18,917 nt of DNA. Source: JADHUC01 sp964617665 (GTDB lineage Bacteria; Planctomycetota; Planctomycetia; Pirellulales; Pirellulaceae). The DNA lies in assembly GCA_964617665.1 (NCBI GenBank), contig CAZUAH010000258.1:1-18917 (forward strand). Direction: 5' to 3'. Positions 7,478-13,896 of this stretch are shown here, piece by piece. The notes beneath the pieces are model-generated. The model did no database searches, was not told the origin of the DNA, and was given only the letters and a program-made list of their open reading frames with translations. The translations under genes and the position numbers were made by a program. Each line of letters starts with the position of its first letter. Within the stretch, counting starts at the first letter, position 1.

Positions 7478-8701
7478 TCAGTAGCCGAACAAGAAGTAAA
7501 GCACGACGAATAGAATCCCGGCCAACATCATCACGAACGCAAACGTGACGAGCCCTCGCCGGTGCTTCCGAATATCTGCCACCAGACTGCGCGCACCCGT
7601 TTCTATTCCGCGCAGACCATTTGCGCTCGCCTCGTCCGCAAGCTGCTCCAACTTGGAAACCAAGACGGATGACCGGAAGAGGTGGTCCGAAATCGATGCA
7701 CACTCCACCTCCCCGCGCAACACATCCAGTCGGTTCCCAAATTCGGTCCCCTTTTTGCTCAGTTCGGCTGCCTGCCTGTCTTCTTCTCGAAGTCTTACGT
7801 CGAGCCGACTCTTTTCATCGAGATCCATCCGCTCGATTTCATCCTCTAGATCCTGAATCTGACGCTTCAGTTCTCTGACGTCAGCGTTTATTTGCCGTTG
7901 TCTAGCCTCCACCACAAGCCGAATTGGTTCGTAGACGTTCCACGGCCGAAAGTCTTCTCTCTGTAGAGGAAGGCGGACTTGCACGTCCCCATTCCGAAAG
8001 ACCGGTCCGAAGGCTGAGATCGCCACGAATCTGTACTTGTTTCTTGGATATCTTGTCCGAAAGACGGTGTCAATCTCACCTATTTGTGGACTACTGAGCA
8101 GCCGTTTGTATATCGTTTCGGCCTCAGAGAGAGAAGCGTTCAGCAAAGTCGTGGTGTCGTCAATCAACTCATCGATCTTGGTAGGAACGAAAATGACACA
8201 GGTCGGTTCGGGCAAGAGGTCAATTGCGTTGAGAACCCTGTGATCGATACTCGTTGAATCCGCCAGTGCAAGGATCGCGTTACAGCTCTTTAGGTGTGAT
8301 CTGGCTTCCTCCGCCATCCCGTCTGTCGTTTCTGCGTGCATTGGCTCCACGAACCGGCCTGCGAAGTCCTGCAACCTGAATGAGAATTTTCGACCGTCCC
8401 CCGTGCTTACCTCGAACGCGATGCCCTGTGGGGGCGCTGCCGGATTCGCTGCCGTGCTTCCTTCTTTCAAGAGGTGTTCTGTCATGCTTTGAAGGTAGAC
8501 TAATGTCTTCTCTTCAAAGCGAATATCCATTGCATACTCTTCGTTATGCCGATACAGATACCAAGCGATCAACAGCGACGTCTTTCCCGCATTGGGAATA
8601 CCGTGAAGCCCGAGTTGTATGGTTGTCGCCTGCCGAAGTCGCTTCTGCTGCTGTTCAAGTTGCGCGATCCGGCCGCGAATTTCTCTCTTTTTCGCGTCCA
8701 T
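7478..8701 (-). CDS. P-loop GTPase with coiled coil and C-terminal membrane anchor
   Basis: A 407-residue Ras-like (TRAFAC-type) GTPase. It shows G1/Walker A GIPNAGKTS (34-42), G3 DFAG (112-115), G4 TKID (174-177) and G5 SAFG (229-232). A long charged coiled coil (about 265-335, with heptad-like RELKRQIQDLEDEIERMDLD) follows, and one transmembrane segment (about 383-405) lies at the extreme C-terminus. A short N-terminal helix (RIAQLEQQQKRLRQ) precedes the G domain. This resembles GTPases of the double-GTPase and GTPase-associated conflict-system type, but only one G domain is present and family membership is inference. The start at 8701 is chosen because AAGGA sits 8 nt upstream and the G domain follows at normal distance; the frame is open further upstream to 8860 but that part looks non-coding. 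It forms an operon with the membrane protein gene 21-30 bp downstream. Confidence 0.85.
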   Translation of the reverse strand: MDAKKREIRGRIAQLEQQQKRLRQATTIQLGLHGIPNAGKTSLLIAWYLYRHNEEYAMDIRFEEKTLVYLQSMTEHLLKEGSTAANPAAPPQGIAFEVSTGDGRKFSFRLQDFAGRFVEPMHAETTDGMAEEARSHLKSCNAILALADSTSIDHRVLNAIDLLPEPTCVIFVPTKIDELIDDTTTLLNASLSEAETIYKRLLSSPQIGEIDTVFRTRYPRNKYRFVAISAFGPVFRNGDVQVRLPLQREDFRPWNVYEPIRLVVEARQRQINADVRELKRQIQDLEDEIERMDLDEKSRLDVRLREEDRQAAELSKKGTEFGNRLDVLRGEVECASISDHLFRSSVLVSKLEQLADEASANGLRGIETGARSLVADIRKHRRGLVTFAFVMMLAGILFVVLYFLFGY

Positions 8702-9155
8702 CTCCGTTATCCTTCGCCATTGAAAGGTGTGGGGAAACCGAAAACAGGAATAGGAAGCCGCATCGGCTACCCGATGGCCTAGGCCGGCGGCGCTCGTGTT
8801 GGGAGAGCAAAAGACCTGCGTTGATCCGACTACGCCCTCTCCGTCCGGAAATCCGACCAAACCGGCTTCGCCTGTGCCAACCTATTCCTTCGGACAAACC
8901 AATGCCACGTCTGCGATCGGTGCTGTGAAAACGGAGCGTTTGCGTTCTCTCCGTGCTCGCGTGGAAAGGTGATTGTAACGGCCGCTGTCCGTCTGAGCAA
9001 CGTTTGTTGGAAATCGAGACGTAAGACGGTTGGATTACGGGCAGCACCCATACGACTGCTGAGAAGTCCGGGCTTGGTAGAGACTGCCGCTCAGCGGACA
9101 ATGGCTCGCATCAGCCTCGACCAACGTCGATAGCCAAACGCAAAGGAGTCACCTC
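8702..9155. other. Gene-free region between GTPase and truncated oxidoreductase
   Basis: This 454-bp stretch separates divergently read genes: the GTPase to the left and the oxidoreductase fragment to the right. It must contain the GTPase promoter, but no clear -35/-10 pair stands out. The only structure noted is the small palindrome CCGCTcAGCGG at 9087-9097. Open frames across it on both strands lack ribosome binding sites and recognisable motifs. Confidence 0.4.
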
Positions 9156-9389
9156 ATGAACCGACAGAGCGACCGCCGCAGCTTTCTGAAACAGGGGATT
9201 GGCGCGGGCTTTTGCGCCGCTGGTTGGGGGCGCGTCGCCTCGGGCAAGTCGCCTAACGGCAAGATACATCATGCGGCGATTGGCGTTGGGGGCAAGGGTT
9301 GGTCTGACGTAATGGCGTTTGCGTCGCATCAACGAAGTCAGATGCAGACTCGACTACCACCGTCTTCTGTGCCTGCACAGATTACATGA
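9156..9389 (+). pseudogene. Truncated N-terminal fragment of a Gfo/Idh/MocA oxidoreductase
   Basis: The 77-residue frame begins like a full gene: AAAGGAG lies 8 nt before the ATG, followed by a Tat-type signal (DRRSFLKQGIGAG) and the first strand of a Rossmann fold (KIHHAAIGVGGKGWSDVMAFASH). At about 9330 the similarity stops and the frame ends 20 residues later in unrelated sequence, where members of this family continue for some 350-400 residues. Downstream, another frame gives a faint CRLD where a LCDVD strand is expected, so a frameshift may precede the deletion. The next gene, on the opposite strand, ends at 9495, so no space remains for the rest. The fragment might still be translated and exported by Tat, but it cannot bind NAD(P) properly or form the catalytic domain. 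Confidence 0.75.
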
Positions 9390-9494
9390 CCTGAGAACAG
9401 GCTTTGGCTTGGCCGATGTCGCAAATGGGCTCGATATTTGGGCGTTTGGCCGAAGTGTGCGGTCTTCGAAGCACAAAACGGCAAGTCTTGGCTC

Positions 9495-10763
9495 TCAGGA
9501 AACCGGTTTGATGAAAAGCACTTCGGCGCGGTTCATCCATCTTTCGCGCAGGTCGAGGCGGAACCAGCCGTCGCTGTTCCGTGGGTTGACGCGCACGCCG
9601 GAACGGTCGCCGAACTGCTTCAGGTCGTACTGCGCCCAGGTCTTGCCGAGGTCGGGTGAGAAGATGAAGCCGGTGTCGCAGGGGTTGGCGCCGCCGTATT
9701 CCGGGACCACGATGACTCCGTCGTCGATGGTCATCGCGGCCAGTTCGTACTTGGCATCGAAAATCCGCGTGTGCTTTGTTTTGTCGGCCAAATCAGCCGG
9801 GTCGCAGCGGAAGATGCCACGGTCGTAGGGCTCGTCGGGGGCCTTCGGGCCGTTGGCATCGGCGACCCAGTAGACCTGACCATCGACGAAATTGATGCCG
9901 CCCGATTTGTAGCGTGAATTGGCGTCCGACGACACTTGCACCTGCCAGTCCCACGAGTCCGCCGCAGCGTCGTAAGTGCCGCGCAGCCAGTGGCATTCCA
10001 GGCCTTTGCCGCGGTCAAGGTCGCCCGTGCAAGCGTAGAAGGCATTTTCGGCCGGGTTGTAAGCCACGGAGTGAACGTGGCGGCAGATGACCGGGTTGTC
10101 GGGATCGCCCAGGAAGGTTGCAGGGTCGGCGCCTTTCTGCTGGTAGTGGGGATTTTGCCCGAACGAGTAGGCGATCTTGACCGTCTCGCCCTGGTCGGTC
10201 GAATAGTAGATGTTCGACGGCGCCGCGCCGTGTCTCACATTGCAGTAGTTGCCCCAGATCAGCATTTCCCTACCATCCACGTCGAAGGTATGTATCCCAT
10301 CGAGGGAATAGAAATACGAGCCGGGTCTCTTGGGATCGCTCGGCGTGTGCGGCAAGTAGGAACTACCGTTACGATCTTTGACCGTTAGCTCTCGGTAAGT
10401 CTTGAGGTTGTCCGTGCTCACGTAGATTTTCGTCAGCGTGCCGAAGACGATATTCCCGTTCCCGAGAATACTACTGAACATGATGTTTTCGGCATCGGCA
10501 AAATCGGCGCTGTGAGGCCAGGTCTTTGCGTTGTCTTCGGAGAGCAAAACCCTTCGGTCGCCGATTGCGAAGGCCTTGTTGTCGCACTGCGAATCGATGT
10601 GCGGGCCGTCCGTTGGTGCAAGCCGGTACAAGAAATGATCGGTCCTTCCGACGTCATCGGTGGCGGCGAGTCCGCTGGAGCGGGGAAGCAGAATGCTGCC
10701 GGCAGCGGTGGCAGCCGCAGTGGCAAGGAACTGGCGGCGGCTGGCGAGTGTGTCGTATTTCAT
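9495..10763 (-). CDS. Tat-exported BNR/Asp-box beta-propeller protein (sialidase-like fold)
   Basis: A 422-residue protein starting with a twin-arginine signal (ASRRQFLATAAATAAG), so exported folded. Asp-box motifs (SxDxGxTW type) mark propeller blades: SEDNAKTW, STDNLKTY, STDQGETV and SPDLGKTW. Such proteins form six- or seven-bladed propellers as in sialidases and exo-alpha-glycosidases, but I do not see the full arginine triad, so enzymatic activity is uncertain and ligand binding is equally possible. The start at 10763 is clear: AGGAGGT lies 5 nt upstream. The gene follows the intact Gfo/Idh/MocA gene on the same strand after 118 bp, and both products carry Tat signals, which fits a shared role in breaking down a saccharide outside the cytoplasm. 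Confidence 0.8.
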   Translation of the reverse strand: MKYDTLASRRQFLATAAATAAGSILLPRSSGLAATDDVGRTDHFLYRLAPTDGPHIDSQCDNKAFAIGDRRVLLSEDNAKTWPHSADFADAENIMFSSILGNGNIVFGTLTKIYVSTDNLKTYRELTVKDRNGSSYLPHTPSDPKRPGSYFYSLDGIHTFDVDGREMLIWGNYCNVRHGAAPSNIYYSTDQGETVKIAYSFGQNPHYQQKGADPATFLGDPDNPVICRHVHSVAYNPAENAFYACTGDLDRGKGLECHWLRGTYDAAADSWDWQVQVSSDANSRYKSGGINFVDGQVYWVADANGPKAPDEPYDRGIFRCDPADLADKTKHTRIFDAKYELAAMTIDDGVIVVPEYGGANPCDTGFIFSPDLGKTWAQYDLKQFGDRSGVRVNPRNSDGWFRLDLRERWMNRAEVLFIKPVS

Positions 10764-10881
10764 TTCGGACCTCCTCACCACAATCTGTGGGTGAATTCGG
10801 TTAGAGTTCCAATGTTGTGATACAGGACGGTTTCAATGGCTCCGTAGGTGCGGAAGCCGTGCGATTGTCTGGTGGTCAGTC

Positions 10882-12273
10882 TTACACGCCCCAGGGCTCT
10901 CGGATGGGGCGGCTCTGCATACGGTTGGCTTCTTCGTCATCCGGGAAACGTTCGTTGTCGGGATCCCATTTCAGTGTTCTGTTCAGTTGCAGTGCGATGT
11001 TCCCCAGATGGCAGAGCGTGGACGTTCGGTGCCCTACTTCGACAGGCTCGATCGGCTCCTCGCGGGTCTTGACGCAATCGAGGAAATTGCGGACGTGATC
11101 GGCATAGTGGTCGCGTTTTCCTGCATCGGCGTACTTCACTGGTCTCGGCAGATGGATCTCGTCCGGACCGATGGTGGACGACTTCAATGATTCGGGCGAG
11201 GTCTCTAGGCTGCGGAAGTTAAATCGCACCCAGCCCTTCGTGCCTTCGAAACGAGTTCCGCCCATTTTGTCACTGCTCTCCTGAGTCAGTTCCACACCGT
11301 TGGCATAACGGAGTCGATATCCGCAACGCAAAGCGGTGTTGAAGAGACTTCCCTTGGGAGGCCACTCGGCGTAAATCGGTTCGACTTCGATAGGCCCGGT
11401 CAGCGATGTGTCGTTGCCCATTTGGGCGACGTCGTTGCAGTGTGCTCCCAGGTTGGTGATCTGCCCTCCGGAGTAGTCGAGAATAAAGCGGAACTTGTAG
11501 ATACAGCGGAGTTCGTGATACGGCACTTCCGGCGCCGGTCCCAGCCACATGTCGTAGTCGAATCCTCTCGGCACGGGCATCGGCTTCCAGCCTGGCCCGG
11601 GGCCGACTTTGTTGTTCATGCCGATGAAAGTGCGGATCGTCTTCAACTCGCCGATACGTCCGTTGCGGACTAATTCGCAAGCCAATCGGGCGGCCGGGTG
11701 GGATCGGTACTGGCTGCCGGTCTGGAAGACACAATTGCATTTGCGGACGGCTTCGATCATCTGTTGTCCGTCACGTATGGTCAGCGTCATCGGCTTCTGG
11801 CAAAAGATATCTTTGCCGGCCTTGGCTGCCATACACGTCATGGTGGAATGCCAGTGGTCCGGGGTCACGATGGCTACGGCATCGATGTCATCTCGATCGA
11901 TGATCTTGCGGAAATCGGTGTAGGCCGCCACGCCTTGGGATCGCCCGGATCGCGTCTTGCCAGCGTAGTATGCATTGGCGATCTCCAGTGCCGGCTCGCG
12001 GCCCATCAGCTTCGTCTCGTTTCGATAACCGTAGCTGGCCGTATTGACGTCGCTGATCGCCATGATTTGAACGTCGTCGTTGCGCATGAAAACCTGCATG
12101 TCCGGGATGCCGCGTGTACCCGTACCAATGACGCCCACGTTGATCCGATTGCTGGGCGCGTTGGCCCCCAGAACCGAAGCCGGGACGATCTGAGCAGCAC
12201 CGAACACGGCGGTCGTCTTCAAGAAATCGCGGCGTGATAGGCCGCTGCCGTTCCGATCGAATTTGCGATTCAT
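10882..12273 (-). CDS. Tat-exported Gfo/Idh/MocA family oxidoreductase
   Basis: A 463-residue, complete member of the NAD(P)-dependent Gfo/Idh/MocA dehydrogenase family. The twin-arginine signal LSRRDFLKTTAVFGAAQ is followed by a processing region near PASVLGA. The Rossmann fold begins VGVIGTGTRG; AIVTPDHWHSTMTCMAAKAG and FCQKPMT (the EKP-type motif with the conserved Lys) are in place. DYSGGQITNLGAHCNDVAQMG and the C-terminal HYADHVRNFLDCVKTREEP match the family's second domain. Substrates of this family are sugars, inositols or their derivatives, which cannot be specified here. Length is normal. The start at 12273 is preferred to one at 12294, since GGAGGA lies 5 nt upstream. It probably shares a transcript with the propeller gene at 9495-10763. 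Confidence 0.92.
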   Translation of the reverse strand: MNRKFDRNGSGLSRRDFLKTTAVFGAAQIVPASVLGANAPSNRINVGVIGTGTRGIPDMQVFMRNDDVQIMAISDVNTASYGYRNETKLMGREPALEIANAYYAGKTRSGRSQGVAAYTDFRKIIDRDDIDAVAIVTPDHWHSTMTCMAAKAGKDIFCQKPMTLTIRDGQQMIEAVRKCNCVFQTGSQYRSHPAARLACELVRNGRIGELKTIRTFIGMNNKVGPGPGWKPMPVPRGFDYDMWLGPAPEVPYHELRCIYKFRFILDYSGGQITNLGAHCNDVAQMGNDTSLTGPIEVEPIYAEWPPKGSLFNTALRCGYRLRYANGVELTQESSDKMGGTRFEGTKGWVRFNFRSLETSPESLKSSTIGPDEIHLPRPVKYADAGKRDHYADHVRNFLDCVKTREEPIEPVEVGHRTSTLCHLGNIALQLNRTLKWDPDNERFPDDEEANRMQSRPIREPWGV

Positions 12274-12355
12274 GGATTTCCTCCGGGTCATCAAAGTGAT
12301 GGTATTAAGCGAGTTTCAGAGTCATGACGGCACGTTCTGAACTGTGCGGCATCCG

Positions 12356-13300
12356 TTATTCCAGGACGACGAATTTGACGTCAGGCGTGCTGGTCTCGCC
12401 TGTCCAGACATTGTCGAAGCCGAGATCTTTTCCATCTCGCGCATTCCTGTAACTCAGCTTCACCGTGTACTCGCCGGGTTTCGTAGCCATCCCAAGTTGG
12501 AAGCCGTAGCCGATCATTCTTACGCGACCCGGTCGTACCTCGACGAAATTGTGTTTCTTCACCGGTGGCTTCTGTGGTGCAGTGATCGTCGTTTGGACTT
12601 CGATCGGCTGTCCGTCCGGATCGGTCAACTCGATCGCAAACTGGTCGTCGTAGGGATAGCTCACCAGTTGGACTGATTTGTCGGTCGAGTTCCAGAACAT
12701 CGTGTAAGCTGACATCTGGGCAAGCGCTTTCACCGGTTTGCCATTGACGAGAGTCTTTGATTTGCGCATGTCGCGTTGCTCGATGAAGACTGCCACGTAC
12801 AGACCGTCTTTGGGCTCACTCCATTTTGTCTTCTTCAACGTCTCCATCTTCTTCTTCATCTCGTCCAGCTTGTCCATCGGCTGGCGATCGGTCGGATAGG
12901 TTGCCCAATAGACCGGCAGCTTTTCGTCAGCCTGCATGACCCAGATTGACGATTCACCGACTTTCGGGGCAGGCAGATCCGTCGATAATCGCAACCCGCC
13001 GGGATTTCGCTTCGGCCATGCCAGCCGAATGACGCCGTTCGGTTTGCCTCTCAGGATTTCGCTGGGCTTGATAATGCCTGTTTCGTAAACGGTCCCGTTC
13101 TTTTCAACATCCTCCCCCAGCTTTTCAACCGTTCCGGCGACGACTAGATCGGCTTCCGCCATGCGAATCTCTTGTGGGACATATGCCCAGCTCGCTTGGA
13201 CCGTTTGTGACGACAACGTCACCACAAACAACACCAACAATGCGCATCCGATAGGAACAGCGATGTTGACTGCAAATCGTGCTGTTCGATGCTGACGCAT
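12356..13300 (-). CDS. Secreted protein of unknown function
   Basis: A 314-residue exported protein. The signal peptide has a basic start (MRQHRTAR), a hydrophobic core to about residue 38 and a VQA-SW cleavage site. The next 80 residues have a beta-rich pattern (ADLVVAGTVEKLGED, ETGIIKPSEILRGKP) reminiscent of OB-fold-like domains often described in planctomycete secreted proteins, but the similarity is loose. A Lys-rich helix follows (DEMKKKMETLKKTK), then a C-terminal beta domain with two motifs often seen in envelope sandwiches (FAIELTDPDGQPI, PGEYTVKLSYRN). I recognise no enzyme motif. The start at 13300 has AGGAG 6 nt upstream; the frame is open to 13399 but without signal-like sequence. 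It is divergent from blaI with a 206-bp gap, and lies 82 bp upstream of the oxidoreductase gene. Confidence 0.75.
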   Translation of the reverse strand: MRQHRTARFAVNIAVPIGCALLVLFVVTLSSQTVQASWAYVPQEIRMAEADLVVAGTVEKLGEDVEKNGTVYETGIIKPSEILRGKPNGVIRLAWPKRNPGGLRLSTDLPAPKVGESSIWVMQADEKLPVYWATYPTDRQPMDKLDEMKKKMETLKKTKWSEPKDGLYVAVFIEQRDMRKSKTLVNGKPVKALAQMSAYTMFWNSTDKSVQLVSYPYDDQFAIELTDPDGQPIEVQTTITAPQKPPVKKHNFVEVRPGRVRMIGYGFQLGMATKPGEYTVKLSYRNARDGKDLGFDNVWTGETSTPDVKFVVLE

Positions 13301-13442
13301 GTTCTTCTCCTTTGGTTGACAGAGGCCTTGCCGACAGATCGAGTGTACAGCAATCATTTGATGCTTGCCACGTTCGAGGACTTTTTGCCAATCACACATC
13401 CACTCATATCCTCGATACGCTCGCGATCTACGGTTTATGCAG

Positions 13443-13471
13443 TTGACATTCTACGGGTTTTGCCGTAGAAT
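13443..13471 (+). promoter_or_regulatory. Sigma-70-type promoter of the blaI/M56 operon
   Basis: TTGACA (13443-13448, perfect -35) and TAGAAT (13466-13471, one mismatch to TATAAT) are separated by exactly 17 bp. Transcription would begin near 13478, about 29 nt before the BlaI start codon, leaving a short leader that carries AGGAGG. The end of the -35, the whole spacer and the -10 all fall in the inverted repeat of the predicted operator, as expected for steric repression. No other promoter-like pair of this quality was found in the window. Confidence 0.75.
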
Positions 13472-13472
13472 G
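13447..13472. promoter_or_regulatory. Predicted BlaI operator, perfect 10-bp inverted repeat
   Basis: CATTCTACGG (13447-13456) and CCGTAGAATG (13463-13472) are perfect reverse complements around the 6-nt centre GTTTTG. Known BlaI/MecI operators are dyads containing TAC and GTA half-sites; TCTAC and GTAGA occur here in the same relation. It overlaps the -10 and the spacer, so a bound BlaI dimer would block RNA polymerase and give autorepression. The repeat is seen directly; the assignment to BlaI is inference from its place 35 bp before blaI. Confidence 0.7.
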
Positions 13473-13506
13473 CTTTTCGCACACTTGAGACAGGAGGAAT
13501 GCCCAC

Positions 13507-13896
13507 ATGGCGAGACCGCGAAGCGAGAGTCCGACTCCCGCCGAGTTGGAAGTGCTGCAGATCATTTGGGAACACGGTCCATGCACGGTTCGCGAGGCGA
13601 TGGAATTGCTGGACTACGACCCGCCACGCGCCTACACCTCGGTGATGAGCCTGATGAACGTGATGTCCGATAAGGGACTGCTGGAACGGACCCCGCGCGG
13701 CCGGGCGTTCGTCTATGCGGCTAAGGCGCCGCGCGATCGGACGTTGAAGCGCATGGTGGGCGACCTGCTCGAGCGGGCGTTCAACGGTTCAGCCAGCGCG
13801 ATGGTGACCAATCTACTGGAGGGCGCGAATCCCAGCGACGATGAACTCGACGAGATTCGCGACATCATAGCCGCTCGCGCCAAGGGAGATGAATGA
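13507..13896 (+). CDS. blaI: BlaI/MecI/CopY family transcriptional repressor
   Basis: A 129-residue DNA-binding repressor of the BlaI/MecI type, normal length. The N-terminal winged helix spans about residues 8-75 (TPAELEVLQIIWEHGPCTVR, then recognition helix RAYTSVMSLMNVMSDKGLLE and wing RAFVYAAK). The C-terminal dimerisation helices include AMVTNLLEGANPSDDELDEIRDII. In staphylococcal BlaI, the protease cut falls in LVLNFVE between Asn and Phe; here MVTNLLE aligns, so Asn102-Leu103 is a candidate scissile site. AGGAGG lies 9 nt before the ATG. The gene overlaps the M56 protease gene by 4 bp (ATGA), so translation is coupled. It most likely represses its own operon, and possibly other genes, until the protease partner is activated. 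Confidence 0.93.
   Translation: MARPRSESPTPAELEVLQIIWEHGPCTVREAMELLDYDPPRAYTSVMSLMNVMSDKGLLERTPRGRAFVYAAKAPRDRTLKRMVGDLLERAFNGSASAMVTNLLEGANPSDDELDEIRDIIAARAKGDE

Noticed and set aside
8380..8928. Plus-strand 182-codon frame opposite the start of the GTPase gene
   Set aside because: Antisense to the GTPase G1 region and its leader; composition is Ser/Arg-rich and no motif is seen.
6147..9389. One oxidoreductase gene interrupted by insertion of the GTPase module
   Set aside because: Both fragments read on the plus strand, but the C-terminal part lies upstream of the N-terminal part. A simple insertion would give the opposite order, so a rearrangement or two separate genes is required.
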